Assembly (NCBI RefSeq): GCF_001050195.2
Contig: NZ_DF967970.1
Location: 1-64,000 of the forward strand
Source of the DNA: Anaerolinea thermolimosa
GTDB taxonomy: Bacteria > Chloroflexota > Anaerolineae > Anaerolineales > Anaerolineaceae
Direction: 5' to 3'
DNA length: 64,000 nt
Part shown: positions 45,497 to 54,001 of the stretch, in pieces
How positions within the stretch are numbered: the stretch's first letter is position 1
Layout: each line of letters opens with the position of its first letter
Position numbers and translations under genes: made by a program
The notes under the pieces: model-generated
Told to the model about the DNA's origin: nothing
What the model saw: only the letters and a program-made list of their open reading frames with translations
Database searches by the model: none

Positions 45497-48400
45497 ATGA
45501 AGTTCTATCCTCGAACTCGTTTCGCGGTCAGGCTGGTGTTGATTCTGGCAGTGGTCGCCTCAATGCTCTCGGTGGCGGCGGGGCCGGCTGTGCCCGTGGC
45601 CAGGCTTCATCAGCCTGCCACAGATACCCTGATCTTTTTTGCCGCCGATGGACTGCGTCAGGATCTGGTTGCGAAGTATGCCGGGCAAAAGCTATTACCG
45701 GTGATGGGTGAGTTGCTCAGGAAGGGTGCCTCAGCGGCAGATGGCGGACTTTTGACGCAGGCGCCGTCCAACACGGGGGCCGGGTGGTACAGCCTTGCTA
45801 CCGGCGCGTGGGCGAGTGTCACCGGCTCGACGAACAATACCTTTCATAAAAATGGGGCTTCTTTCAGCAGTCGCACGGCGGCCTTCGATGATGGCGTGCT
45901 TCAGGCAGAAACGATTGCCCAGGCGGCCGAACGCGGCGGGAAGCGTGTGGCCCAGATTGAGTGGGCAGGAGGGCGCAATGCGGTCATCCGCGGCCCCACG
46001 CTGGATTATCGCGTTTTTCTCTCCGGGAGAGGGGTGGCAACCAATTACATCTCAGATACCGACAATGCGGCCTTTGTGGCGTCCTTCGGCTTGCAATTTG
46101 ATCATCCTTCTGGCTTTGCCGGGCAGGCCCCCTTTGCCGGGGCCGCGCCCGCGCCTGCCGATGGCTGGGTGAACGTGCCGGTTTCGTACAGCCCCGCCAT
46201 GGAGATGCACATGCGTGTGCTGGATTTCGGGGTGGATAAATATGGCCTGAACGCCTATATTTACGATGCTACCGATGATGGGGTTACGAATTATGATCGG
46301 GTTCTTTTCAGCCCTGGCAAGGATGGGGCTGTTGCGGTGGCCGACCTCACCTGTGGAGAATGGGGAGATATCAAGGTAAAAGTGGTGGGCGGTGCGCTGG
46401 ATGGTCTGACGGCGGGCATGCTCGTCAAGGTGGAAGAATTAAGCGCCGATTTGAGCAGGGTGAGGCTCTTCCATACCTCGGTGACGCGCGCCATTGCCTC
46501 CTGGCCCGACTGGCCCGGAGACCCCGGCTTTAGCGGCGATTTTGCCGAGTTCGTGGCTCAGAAGTTCCCTACCTCTACTGCCGCCGATTATGCTGTTCTG
46601 GAGGCAGGCATTGTCTCTGAAGAAACCTATGTGGAGCAGGGCCTGTACTGGGAAACCGCCTATCACCCATTGATTGAGTACATTCTCACCAATTACGCAC
46701 CAGACCTGGTGCTGGTAGGGTATCCAACCACCGATGAATTTCAACATCAGTTCCTTTCGCTGGTCACACCTGCACTGCCTGATGGCCAGCCCAACCCTGC
46801 CTATGATGATGTTCAGGTCAATGGGACGCCTGACGGGCGGGTGAACGAGCGGGAGGGCTTCCTGAAGCGTGCGTATCAGGGGGCTGATGCCACTCTGAAA
46901 CTGGTGCGCTCTCTGATGCCCAAACAGACCACGGTTTTTGTCTCATCGGACCATGGCTTTGCGCCTCAATTCCTGGCGGTGGATGCCAGTAAGGTGCTGG
47001 TGGATCTGGGCCTGTTATCGAAACCGCAGACCTCGAACTGCCGGCCAGCCTCAGGTGAGACGATCGGCAAGGCCAAAGCCTGCTGGGCCGGGGGAACGGT
47101 GCAAATTTACCTCAATCTGGCCGGGCGTGATCCTGCAGGTGGAGGGTTGCAACAGGTAGCCGCAACCGATGAAGCGGCTACGGTAGCCGCCATTAAGGCG
47201 GCCTTTGCCAGCCTGAGCGATCCCAACGATTGGACAGGCGATGGCGCACCGGAAGGCTGGAAGGTCATCGACCGGGTATATACCCGGGCTGAGGCGCGTT
47301 TTATTCACAATGGGCCGGGGACTTTTGCCGACATGGCTCATCCTACCCGGACGGGCGATGTGGTGGCCTTTGCTTATCCGCCATACCAGTTTGACGCTGC
47401 CACTCCGGGGAGCCTGGTGGCGCTTTCAGCATTCTTTGGCCAGCATGGGTACGTGCCCGATGTTCAGGTGCCGGACGCGAATGTGAATATGCGGGCAACT
47501 TTCCTGGCAGGAGGCAAGGCGATTGGCAAAGGAACCTTTGCCGGATTGCGCACGATTGATCTGGCGCCGACGATTGCCTTCCTGATGGATATTCCCATGC
47601 CGCAACATGCGCAGGGGCGGGTGTTGACGGAAATTCTGGATGGGGCCAGCCGCTACAGGAAGGTTTCGGTGATTGGCCTGAACGATTTTCACGGCCAGCT
47701 TGATCCAACCACGCTGGCCATCGATGGGCGCAATATTTCGGTCGGTGGGGCGGCTTATCTGGCTACCCGCTTTGATGAAGAAGCGGCGGCTTTACCCGGA
47801 GATACACTTTTACTCGCCGCAGGCGACAATGTGGGAGCTTCTCCGCCCAATTCAGGGCTGCTGGATGATATGCCTGCCATTGATGTGGAGAATGCCTGGG
47901 GATTGGATGCCACCGCTTACGGAAACCATGAGTTCGATTACGGGGTGGCGCGTCTGCTTCAACATCAAGCGCGGGCGGTGTTCCCCTTCCTGGGCGTCAA
48001 TATTATTGAGACAGCCACCGGTAAAGCCCCTTCCTGGGTGAAGACCAGCCAGGTGTTTACGGTCGACGGGGTCAAAGTTGGGGTGATCGGTGCGGCGCTG
48101 GAAAACACCCCCGAGCTGGTGTCGAAAGATGCTACCAGGGGGCTCACCTTCCTGCCAGCGGCAGAGCGCATTCGGGCCGAATCGGAGCGCCTGCGCAAGA
48201 AAGGCGTGAAGGTACAAATTGTGGTGATTCATGAAGGTACCGCGCTTGGTTCCAATGCGGTGGATGGCATTCCGGCCGTCCTATGGGAAGGGCCGGTTGT
48301 AGATATTGCCAGCCTGCTTCAGGATACGACGGTGGATGTGATTCTGGCGGGGCATACGCATCGGATCTCGAACCTGATGGTGGGAGATATTCTGGTTGCT

Positions 48401-49207
48401 GAAGGGCTCAATGCCGGGGCAACCTATTCTGTCCTCCAGATGCTGATTCAGGGCGAAGATGTTCTCTGGGCAGGGGGCGCTACACGCGTGGCGACCACGC
48501 TGGGGGTGACACCCCGCTCTGATGTGCAGGCCATTGTGGATGCCGCCAACGCGGAGACAGCTGTTTTGCGCAATAAAGTGATCGGCAGGCAGGCTTTCGA
48601 TATCCGGCGTGACCCCACCCGGCTGAACGAATCGGCCATGGGGAATTTGATTGCCGATGCGATGCGGGTCAAATACCCGGCAGTGGATGCGGCGTTGACC
48701 AATTCGGGTGGATTGCGTGCCGACCTGGTGTGTTCTCCGCCCAGTGCGGGTGAAGCCCCCTGTGAGATCACCTGGGGCGAGATGTTTGCGGTGCTTCCCT
48801 TTGGAAACCGCACCATCATAGCCACCTACACAGGCGAACAGCTGAAGACGGCTTTCCTGAACGGGTTCTCGCCGGTTTGCAATTCGGCGATTGCCACGGG
48901 GCGCTTCCCGCAGGTTTCGGGGCTTAAGGTGGCCTTCCATTGCGAAGGGTTGACCCCGGTGGTCGATGGCATCTGGAAGGCGCCTGCCGGACCATCGGGC
49001 CCGCTCACCCCGGTCGGCCCAACGGATACCGTCCGTCTGGTGACGAACGACTTTATGTTTGGCGGTGGGGATGGGTATACCATTCTGGGGCAGGGCGCCA
49101 ATGTTCTCAACCCGGGAGATGGGTTGCTGGAGATTTCCATTGATTATGTGGCGGCCAATTCGCCGGTTGCCCCGGTGGTCGAAGGGCGTATCGTCAGAAA
49201 TCCCTGA
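45497..49207 (+). CDS. secreted alkaline-phosphatase-superfamily / 5'-nucleotidase fusion
   Basis: 1236 aa from ATG 45497, with AAGGAG six bases upstream. Signal peptide, then a type I phosphodiesterase/alkaline-phosphatase-superfamily domain (residues about 40-720): [15 protein letters not shown] (metal Asp), [16 protein letters not shown] (nucleophile region), [11 protein letters not shown] and [10 protein letters not shown] (metal ligands). A UshA-like 5'-nucleotidase follows: [42 protein letters not shown], then the C-terminal substrate domain with [21 protein letters not shown] and [10 protein letters not shown]. The chain ends EGRIVRNP. It probably strips phosphate from extracellular nucleotides or phosphodiesters in two steps. 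Confidence 0.9.
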   Translation: MKFYPRTRFAVRLVLILAVVASMLSVAAGPAVPVARLHQPATDTLIFFAADGLRQDLVAKYAGQKLLPVMGELLRKGASAADGGLLTQAPSNTGAGWYSLATGAWASVTGSTNNTFHKNGASFSSRTAAFDDGVLQAETIAQAAERGGKRVAQIEWAGGRNAVIRGPTLDYRVFLSGRGVATNYISDTDNAAFVASFGLQFDHPSGFAGQAPFAGAAPAPADGWVNVPVSYSPAMEMHMRVLDFGVDKYGLNAYIYDATDDGVTNYDRVLFSPGKDGAVAVADLTCGEWGDIKVKVVGGALDGLTAGMLVKVEELSADLSRVRLFHTSVTRAIASWPDWPGDPGFSGDFAEFVAQKFPTSTAADYAVLEAGIVSEETYVEQGLYWETAYHPLIEYILTNYAPDLVLVGYPTTDEFQHQFLSLVTPALPDGQPNPAYDDVQVNGTPDGRVNEREGFLKRAYQGADATLKLVRSLMPKQTTVFVSSDHGFAPQFLAVDASKVLVDLGLLSKPQTSNCRPASGETIGKAKACWAGGTVQIYLNLAGRDPAGGGLQQVAATDEAATVAAIKAAFASLSDPNDWTGDGAPEGWKVIDRVYTRAEARFIHNGPGTFADMAHPTRTGDVVAFAYPPYQFDAATPGSLVALSAFFGQHGYVPDVQVPDANVNMRATFLAGGKAIGKGTFAGLRTIDLAPTIAFLMDIPMPQHAQGRVLTEILDGASRYRKVSVIGLNDFHGQLDPTTLAIDGRNISVGGAAYLATRFDEEAAALPGDTLLLAAGDNVGASPPNSGLLDDMPAIDVENAWGLDATAYGNHEFDYGVARLLQHQARAVFPFLGVNIIETATGKAPSWVKTSQVFTVDGVKVGVIGAALENTPELVSKDATRGLTFLPAAERIRAESERLRKKGVKVQIVVIHEGTALGSNAVDGIPAVLWEGPVVDIASLLQDTTVDVILAGHTHRISNLMVGDILVAEGLNAGATYSVLQMLIQGEDVLWAGGATRVATTLGVTPRSDVQAIVDAANAETAVLRNKVIGRQAFDIRRDPTRLNESAMGNLIADAMRVKYPAVDAALTNSGGLRADLVCSPPSAGEAPCEITWGEMFAVLPFGNRTIIATYTGEQLKTAFLNGFSPVCNSAIATGRFPQVSGLKVAFHCEGLTPVVDGIWKAPAGPSGPLTPVGPTDTVRLVTNDFMFGGGDGYTILGQGANVLNPGDGLLEISIDYVAANSPVAPVVEGRIVRNP

Positions 49208-49271
49208 GGGGAGGGGGTCTCGTCTCGAGCAGGGGTGGAATAAAACCTGACCCTGCCAGGGAACAGGAACG

Positions 49272-49307
49272 ATTCGGCGGAGCCATGTGATGGAGGCTCC
49301 GCCGAAT
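49272..49307. terminator. long hairpin between convergent genes
   Basis: Perfect 13-bp stem ATTCGGCGGAGCC / GGCTCCGCCGAAT with a 10-base loop. No T-run on either side, so termination is uncertain, but the place between two convergent genes fits. Confidence 0.55.
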
Positions 49308-49331
49308 GATTCTGGTTGGGGGGGAATGAGA

Positions 49332-49829
49332 TTAACGCACTTCAGTGAGAGAGCCTGTTTTTACGTCATAAATGAACCCGCGCACGGGGATACTGGAAGG
49401 AATCCAGGGGTGTGATTTCACTTTTTCGATCTGCTCCCGCACATTGGTTTCCAGGTCGCTGAAGGCATGGAAGGTTTCCGGGGCTACGACACTGGTGTGG
49501 GTTGCGTGACGGAGTTTTTCCTTCAGATCTGCGTCCTGAAAGGTCAGCATTCCACATTCGGTGTGGTTGATGATCATGAATTCCTGCGTTCCCAACAGGT
49601 GGTGAGAGATGATCAGAGAACGCAGTGCATCTTCGGTGACGACGCCGCCAGCGTTGCGGATGATATGAGCATCGCCGGTTTTCAGGCCGAGGAGTGCCTC
49701 AATTGTGAGGCGGGCGTCCATGCAGGCTACGATGGCGAGCTTGCGTGCCGGTGGAGTGGGAAGGTTCCCCAGATTAAATGAGCGGGCGTACTGCTGGTTG
49801 TTCTTTAAGACATCATCCGTAACAGACAT
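49332..49829 (-). CDS. beta-class carbonic anhydrase
   Basis: 165 aa from ATG 49829 (upstream AGGAG). Zinc ligands are in place: Cys and the Asp-Arg dyad in VACMDARL, then His and Cys in NHTECGM. HIIRNAGGVVTEDALRSLIIS is the family core. The length is that of the short beta-CA group common in Gram-positive and thermophilic bacteria. It interconverts CO2 and bicarbonate in the cytoplasm. Single gene. Confidence 0.92.
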   Translation of the reverse strand: MSVTDDVLKNNQQYARSFNLGNLPTPPARKLAIVACMDARLTIEALLGLKTGDAHIIRNAGGVVTEDALRSLIISHHLLGTQEFMIINHTECGMLTFQDADLKEKLRHATHTSVVAPETFHAFSDLETNVREQIEKVKSHPWIPSSIPVRGFIYDVKTGSLTEVR

Positions 49830-49847
49830 GGGAGTTCTCCTGAAGAA

Positions 49848-49876
49848 ATTATAGAATAACGGACGCTGGATTCTAA
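49848..49876 (-). promoter_or_regulatory. promoter of the carbonic anhydrase gene
   Basis: Minus-strand TTAGAA (49871-49876), 17-base spacer and perfect TATAAT (49848-49853), ending 18 bases before the ATG. Confidence 0.6.
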
Positions 49877-50195
49877 AAAACAAAAAACAGCTACCGGGTT
49901 AGTGAAGCATACGCCGGGCACTGCCCGGGTGGATACCTTGTATGGGGCGCTTCGTGAACCTCGTGAAAGCTGTTTGGGGACATTAAAAAGGTGGGAGGAC
50001 GCGGAGGTGATGAAGCGACCCTTACCGTGTACACATGCAGGTGTTCATGGCAGATCCTCCTTTTCTCTGGCGGAAAATTTGGACAATTTTACTAGTAATA
50101 TCTGTTTCGTCAAGGGAAGCGAGAGAGAAGTACAGAGGACCTGCATTTCAAGAGAAAGAGCAATTATGATACAATTTTTTCAGAGGTATTTGACG
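49877..50195. other. 319-base gap without a clear gene
   Basis: An ORF is open from 49902, but its first 90 codons are Arg/Cys/His-rich without family character, so I treat it as noncoding. A hairpin CCGGGCA/TGCCCGG lies near 49914-49929. TATGATACAAT at 50165-50175 looks like a -10 region for the next gene. Confidence 0.4.
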
Positions 50196-50510
50196 ATGAG
50201 CTGGCTGGCAGATCTACTGAATAAACCATATTCTTCTCATCATAAAGTCGAGGTAGAGAAGTTACTCGACGAACTGGTTTCCATTGGCCTGCGTGACGAC
50301 TATCTTTCGGAGCGGCCCGGCTCTGGGTTTAATATGCAATGCCGGAATATCCGCGCGAGGCAGATTGGCACACGCCTGAATGAAATTGGTGGGCTGGCCA
50401 TGATGGAATACGCACAGCGCTACGTGCGGCGCAAGGCCGGAAAGCTGGGGCGCACCCTGGCGGAGCACCTTGAATATGCCTGGGTGGAAATCGGGGACTG
50501 GATGAAGTAG
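50196..50510 (+). CDS. conserved small hypothetical protein
   Basis: 104 aa from ATG 50196 (MSWLADLLNKPYSSHHKV), with AGAGG upstream; ATG 50166 is possible but falls in the probable -10 box. Mixed helical protein with no membrane segment: VEKLLDELVSIGLRDDYLS, RNIRARQIGTRLNEIGG, MMEYAQRYVRRKAGKLG, LEYAWVEIGDWMK. The pattern of a basic middle and acidic, aromatic end is regular and coding-like, but I do not know the family. The gene after it starts 12 bases later. Confidence 0.6.
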   Translation: MSWLADLLNKPYSSHHKVEVEKLLDELVSIGLRDDYLSERPGSGFNMQCRNIRARQIGTRLNEIGGLAMMEYAQRYVRRKAGKLGRTLAEHLEYAWVEIGDWMK

Positions 50511-50522
50511 AGACGCCGCGAG

Positions 50523-50753
50523 ATGAACCTGGAAGTTCTTGGTCGGTGGTTGTTGTTTCTGGGGGCCGGGATTGCGCTGATGGGAGGGTTGCTCTGGTTG
50601 ATGGGGCGGTTTCTCCCACAGGGGGGAGATTTCCCCGGGACCATACGCATTCAGGGAAGCGGTTTTACCTGTGTGATTCCTCTCCTGGCTTCCCTTTTGC
50701 TCAGTGTGTTGCTTACCATTCTCCTGAACGTGATCGCCCGCTGGATGAAATAG
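50523..50753 (+). CDS. DUF2905-family membrane protein
   Basis: 76 aa. Two helices (LLFLGAGIALMGGLLWLMG and VIPLLASLLLSVLLTILLNVI) separated by LPQGGDFPGTIRIQGSGF, which matches the conserved GDIRIEG-type loop of DUF2905. Function unknown. In an operon with the preceding small gene and followed by a terminator. Confidence 0.85.
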   Translation: MNLEVLGRWLLFLGAGIALMGGLLWLMGRFLPQGGDFPGTIRIQGSGFTCVIPLLASLLLSVLLTILLNVIARWMK

Positions 50754-50791
50754 CTCACGGGACGCCTCTTTCCTCTTTCAAAGAAGTATAC

Positions 50792-50825
50792 CGCCAGGGG
50801 GGAAACCCCTGGCGTGTCTGTTTTT
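50792..50825 (+). terminator. rho-independent terminator
   Basis: Stem CGCCAGGGG (50792-50800) / CCCCTGGCG (50806-50814), loop GGAAA, then a GTGTCT spacer and TTTTT from 50821. It ends the two-gene unit. Confidence 0.75.
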
Positions 50826-50887
50826 AGACTGCGGGAATCTGCAGGCTAAAATTAAGAAATTTTAGAGTTGAGGGGAGAATCAGCGGA

Positions 50888-51562
50888 TCAGCGTTCTTCC
50901 TCGGGATCGAGCCGGTAGCCCACCCCGCGAATGGTTTTAATCAGCCTGGGGTGGCGGTAATCGTGCTCGAGGGCGCGGCGGAGCCAGCTGATATGTACGT
51001 CAAGCGTGCGGGTGTCTTCAGTGTAGGCCGTATCCCAGGCCTGGCGAAAGAGGGTTTCGCGCTCGATGACCTCTCCGGGGTGTTCCATGAGGATGCGCAG
51101 GAGGGTAACGAGGCGGGGGGTGAGGCTGGTCTGGCGAGAGCCCACACGCACCCAGCGCTGTACGGGGTCGAGTTGAATAACGCCGACGCGGATGATGTCT
51201 TTGGTCTCGGTGGGGAGAAGCGATCGAATGCGGTTGATGAGTTTCTGGAGTGTGAAGGGTAAAACCAGCATCACTTCAGCCAGAGATTCGTTCTGGTAAA
51301 GGCTGACCTGTTCGGGAGAAAGAATGAGAGCGATGGGAATGTTGGGAGCGTGAGCACGCATGGACTGGCAGATGCGTTTCCCGCTGGTGCGCATGGAGGC
51401 GGCATCGATGACCACCAGGTGGGGCTGGTAAGAATCAAGACGCCCCAGAGCAGCACTGCCATTGGGAACGCTTTCGACCTGATATCCTTTTCGCATCAGA
51501 CCGGCGACAAAAGACGGGCGGTCTGCACGCTTGCCTTCAACGACTAAAATTCTTGCTTTCAT
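50888..51562 (-). CDS. OmpR-type transcriptional regulator with degenerate receiver domain
   Basis: 224 aa from ATG 51562 (GTGAGG upstream). The C-terminal winged helix is complete: SLTPRLVTLLRILMEHPGEV, LFRQAWDTAYTEDTRTLDVH, ISWLRRALEHD and IKTIRGVGYRLDP. The receiver is not: the usual acidic pair reads VVEGK, the conserved Lys-Pro is replaced by LPF, and only the central Asp (LVVIDAAS) is kept. It may act without phosphorylation. No sensor kinase lies nearby. Divergent from the nuclease-family gene, whose promoter lies in the shared gap. Confidence 0.85.
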   Translation of the reverse strand: MKARILVVEGKRADRPSFVAGLMRKGYQVESVPNGSAALGRLDSYQPHLVVIDAASMRTSGKRICQSMRAHAPNIPIALILSPEQVSLYQNESLAEVMLVLPFTLQKLINRIRSLLPTETKDIIRVGVIQLDPVQRWVRVGSRQTSLTPRLVTLLRILMEHPGEVIERETLFRQAWDTAYTEDTRTLDVHISWLRRALEHDYRHPRLIKTIRGVGYRLDPEEER

Positions 51563-51759
51563 GACCTCACCGCAGTTCGCTGCCCTGGGAAGGGCTATCC
51601 GGCCATCCCTCGCCCCCACGTTGGTTGGCTCTTGAGGACTGCTCGAAACAGGGAATGTGGAGGTGGGGAAATTATACCTTAAAAAAACCTGAGGCGCTTC
51701 AAGATTTAACATTGCAATTCATCGGCGAGAGATCCCTGAAAAACAGCTGCTCTGATTGG

Positions 51760-51788
51760 TTGCATCTCGTCTTGCTGCGTGTTAGAAT
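51760..51788 (+). promoter_or_regulatory. promoter of the bifunctional-nuclease-family gene
   Basis: TTGCAT (51760-51765), 17-base spacer, TAGAAT (51783-51788), 64 bases before the ATG. The rest of the 290-base divergent gap shows nothing else I can name. Confidence 0.6.
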
Positions 51789-51852
51789 AGTTGAACCTCG
51801 GATTGGTAAGAGTGTGTTTAAAAAATGAGTACAATCCGAGGGGAGGTTGGCT

Positions 51853-52458
51853 ATGTCGCGAATGGTGGAGATGGTCATCGACAGTGTGCGCGTCAGCCTG
51901 ACCAATCAGCAGCGCATTGTCGTGCTGCGTGAGGTCAATGCCGAACGCTATCTGACGATCTGGATTGGGCCATTTGAAGCGGAATCGATCACCATTGCGC
52001 TGCAGGAAGTGGAACTGGCCCGCCCGCAAACCCATGATCTGCTTAAAAATGTGCTGACGGCGCTCAACGGGCGGTTGCTTCGGGTAGAAGTGGTGGCCCT
52101 GCGTGAGGAAGTGTTCTACGGCAACCTGGTTGTGGAAGTGAATGGACAGGTGATCAATATTGACTCACGTCCTTCGGATGCGCTGGCGCTGGCCGTGCGC
52201 GCAAGGGTGCCCATTCTGGTGGCGCGGGAAGTGCTGGATGAAGCCGGGGTAACACCGGAGGATGATCTTCGTTCGCAGCGGCCTGCGAGCGGCCCACTGG
52301 CGCCCACACCACGTCCAGCTCAACCGGTAGAACCGGAAGTGGAAAGCGCCTCTGAGGAACGCCTTTCGGTGTTCGAGGATTTTCTGGCGAATCTCGACCT
52401 GGATCATATTGATGACACCGAAGAGGACGAAGACGACGAAGATAAACCTGAAAAGTGA
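51853..52458 (+). CDS. bifunctional nuclease family protein (BFN, DUF151)
   Basis: 201 aa from ATG 51853, with GGGAGG six bases upstream. The BFN domain fills residues 1-140: VIDSVRVSLTNQQRIVVLRE, YLTIWIGPFEAESITIAL, RPQTHDLLKNVLTALNGRL, VVEVNGQVINIDSRPSDALALAVR and VPILVAREVLDEAG. The C-terminus is Pro-rich and then strongly acidic (Glu/Asp runs). Family members are found across bacteria and plants; DNase/RNase activity is reported for the plant protein only. Confidence 0.9.
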   Translation: MSRMVEMVIDSVRVSLTNQQRIVVLREVNAERYLTIWIGPFEAESITIALQEVELARPQTHDLLKNVLTALNGRLLRVEVVALREEVFYGNLVVEVNGQVINIDSRPSDALALAVRARVPILVAREVLDEAGVTPEDDLRSQRPASGPLAPTPRPAQPVEPEVESASEERLSVFEDFLANLDLDHIDDTEEDEDDEDKPEK

Positions 52459-52532
52459 GGTCGCCGGGTAGTTTGGACGGGCCGAAACCAGCCAGATGAG
52501 ATATACTGGCCATCTTTTTCATCCACGCAACC

Positions 52533-52560
52533 TTGACAAACTTCCCGAGCCGGCTATAAT
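52533..52560 (+). promoter_or_regulatory. promoter of tRNA-Asn
   Basis: TTGACA (52533-52538), 16-base spacer and TATAAT (52555-52560), ten bases before the tRNA. Both boxes are perfect, as expected for a stable RNA gene. Confidence 0.85.
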
Positions 52561-52570
52561 AGGAACGCAT

Positions 52571-52643
52571 TCCTCGTTAGCTCAATCGGCAGAGCGGGCG
52601 GCTGTTAACCGCTAGGTTCGAGGTTCGAGTCCTCGACGAGGAG
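52571..52643 (+). tRNA. tRNA-Asn (GTT)
   Basis: Full cloverleaf. Acceptor TCCTCGT (52571-52577) / ACGAGGA (52636-52642), D-arm around AGCTCAATCGGCAGAGC, anticodon GTT at 52614-52616 with T before and A after, T-arm GAGGTTCGAGTCCTC. CCA is not encoded (GCCT follows). A T-run comes directly after. Its 3' end is repeated downstream. Confidence 0.95.
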
Positions 52644-52880
52644 CCTTTTTATTTAACCTCCCCCAAAAGGTTCTGCGGCCCCCATTGAGGGGATGGTATT
52701 CGAGTCCTCGACGAGGAGCCTTTTTATTTAACCTCCCCAAAAAGGTTCTGCGGTCCCCATTGAGGGGATGCTATTCGAGTCCTCGACGAGGAGCCTTTTT
52801 ATTTAACCTCCCCAAAAAGGTTCTGCGGCCCCCATTGAGGGGATGGTATTCAAGCCCTCGACGAGAGGACTTTTTATTTC
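52626..52880 (+). repeat. 75-bp tandem repeats carrying the tRNA-Asn 3' end
   Basis: Units start at 52626 (inside the tRNA), 52701, 52776 and 52851. Each begins with the last 20 bases of the tRNA (CGAGTCCTCGACGAGGAGCC) and continues with TTTTTATTTAACCTCCCC, AAAAGGTT and a CCCCATTGAGGGG hairpin. The first three are nearly identical; the fourth is degraded (CAAGCCCTCGACGAGAGGAC) and breaks off. tRNA 3' ends are the usual attachment sites of integrases, so these may be att scars. Confidence 0.92.
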
Positions 52881-52971
52881 AGCCTGCTTCAGAAGCCATT
52901 TGATTGAAGTTGTGACGTCCTTGGCACTGGCGGGAGTGCTCCCCGGCGGGGACATGAAGGGGCTGGTAGCC

Positions 52972-53133
52972 ATGGCACTTTTTGATCCGCGCCTGTATCT
53001 GCTGGCGTGGCTGGGGGCAGGGGCGGTGTATCTGGTCTGGCGGATCGTGCACGGTGAACGGAGAATGCCGGGGTCTGTGGGGTTTGTGGTGGGGGCGGTG
53101 GGGTGGTGGCTAGCGCGCCTGGCGTTGTTCTAA
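52972..53133 (+). CDS. small two-helix membrane protein
   Basis: 53 aa from ATG 52972 (AAGGGG upstream; ATG 52954 also possible). Two hydrophobic segments, LYLLAWLGAGAVYLVW and GFVVGAVGWWLARLALF, joined by a basic loop (RIVHGERRMPGS). Family not recognised. Its last codons overlap the DUF2442 remnant on the other strand. Confidence 0.5.
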   Translation: MALFDPRLYLLAWLGAGAVYLVWRIVHGERRMPGSVGFVVGAVGWWLARLALF

Positions 53134-53256
53134 CCAGCGTTGAAGCGAGGTCGCGCATTCGCCGGATGGAACGCCCAATAGAAGATGCCCGATGCTCACG
53201 TCTTCACCCAGGTCTGGCCAGTGGATGCCTTCTCCGTTACCGATTAAAAGCCGCGA
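53110..53256 (-). pseudogene. 3' remnant of a DUF2442 gene
   Basis: A minus-strand frame open for about 49 codons between stops at 53257-53259 and 53110-53112. It encodes GNGEGIHWPDLGEDVSIGH followed by a Leu-rich helix and SLQRWLEQRQAR, which matches the C-terminus of DUF2442 proteins (the IHWPDLDED motif). The N-terminal two thirds are missing. DUF2442 genes often pair with DUF4160 genes in toxin-antitoxin-like units; no partner is seen. Confidence 0.6.
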
Positions 53257-53312
53257 TTACTTTTAAGGGGAAAGTACTGGTTTCAACCAAATCTTTACTA
53301 CACAAGTTTCTT

Positions 53313-53390
53313 GCTTAACGGTCTGCGGTTCAACCGCACGCGGAGCGAACGAATCGAGCGGAGCATGTCGGCTGCAACCGCCAGTTAGGC
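53313..53390 (-). other. attC-like recombination site 1
   Basis: Read on the minus strand: R'' GCCTAAC (53384-53390), L'' near GGCGGTTGCAG, an imperfect palindrome, L' near GCGGTTGAACCGCAG and R' GTTAAGC (53313-53319). Both outer boxes fit the RYYYAAC / GTTRRRY rule and the inner arms are complementary. It begins 10 bases after the VOC gene stop. Length 78 bp, normal for attC. Confidence 0.78.
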
Positions 53391-53400
53391 GGGCGCTCAC

Positions 53401-53838
53401 TTATGCTTTGCTTTCTTCTCGAGATTCTGCCTCTGCAAGATGGTCGCCGTGGTAGCAACTCTTGAGCAAGTCAAGATCACTCTTTTCGAAGTCAAAATAG
53501 GCAATTCTCCAACCAGTTCCCGCCACAAAAGGACCGTTGACAAAAACTCCTTTTTCTTTCAATTCTTCAACTCGTCTTGGAAGATCCTTCATGGCAAAAC
53601 CAACATGGTGCAAGCCTGGTCCATGCTCCTCTAGAAATTGTGTAAGTGCTGGATGGTTGATTGGGCGTAGTATCTCGATGATGGTAGGTCCACAACGGAA
53701 TGCAGCCATTTCGACACTGGTTTCGCCTTCAATCATGCGGCGGTCACTCAATTCAAGTTCAAAGATGTCACGGAAGATACGCAAAGCGTCATCCATATCA
53801 CTGACGACATATGCCACGTGGTGAATGTAATCAAACAT
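53401..53838 (-). CDS. VOC-fold protein (glyoxalase / methylmalonyl-CoA epimerase-like), cassette gene
   Basis: 145 aa from ATG 53838, with AGAGGAG upstream. Two beta-alpha-beta-beta-beta modules: DYIHHVAYVVSDMDDALRIF with the first metal His, TIIEILRPI with a Glu, LHHVGFAMKDLPRRVEEL with the second His, and RIAYFDFEKSDLDLL ending the metal site. Closest in look to methylmalonyl-CoA epimerase and other VOC lyases; the substrate is unknown. It fills the space between attC-like sites 1 and 2 with short flanks, the form of an integron cassette. VOC proteins are common cassette cargo. Confidence 0.85.
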   Translation of the reverse strand: MFDYIHHVAYVVSDMDDALRIFRDIFELELSDRRMIEGETSVEMAAFRCGPTIIEILRPINHPALTQFLEEHGPGLHHVGFAMKDLPRRVEELKEKGVFVNGPFVAGTGWRIAYFDFEKSDLDLLKSCYHGDHLAEAESREESKA

Positions 53839-53871
53839 ACTCTCCTCTTGCACAACTTGAGTCAGTAGCCC

Positions 53872-54001
53872 GACTAACAGCTTGCGTTACCGGCTGGTGG
53901 GTGGGACGAGGTAACGCCATCTTACCGGAACCAACTTCAAGCCACAGAAACTGCCTGAAAACGCGTAGACTCCCACCAGTCTGGTGCACGCTGTGTTAGC
54001 C
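53872..54001 (-). other. attC-like recombination site 2
   Basis: Minus strand: GGCTAAC (53995-54001), then ACAGCGTGCACCAGACTGGTGGG, a variable centre, CCCACCAGCCGGTAACGCAAGCT and GTTAGTC (53872-53878). The arms pair over most of 30 bases. The stop codon of the CPBP gene lies inside the R'' box, as in many cassettes. The 18 bases GGGCTAACACAGCGTGCA are identical to site 3. About 130 bp. Confidence 0.78.

Noticed and set aside
49902-50195. N-terminal extension of the 104-aa protein
   Set aside because: No family character, a likely promoter inside it, and a good ribosome-binding site at the internal ATG 50196.
52626-52880. CRISPR array
   Set aside because: Units are contiguous 75-bp tandem copies containing a tRNA end, with no unique spacers and no cas genes.
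52685-52903. Plus-strand ORF with a 25-residue repeat (SSPRRGAFLFNLPKKVLR)
   Set aside because: It is only the translation of the 75-bp tRNA-end repeat; 75 is a multiple of three, so the frame stays open by itself.
53110-53256. attC site near GTTAGAAC (about 53130)
   Set aside because: The box fails the GTTRRRY rule, has no paired partner box, and lies inside the DUF2442 frame or small membrane gene.
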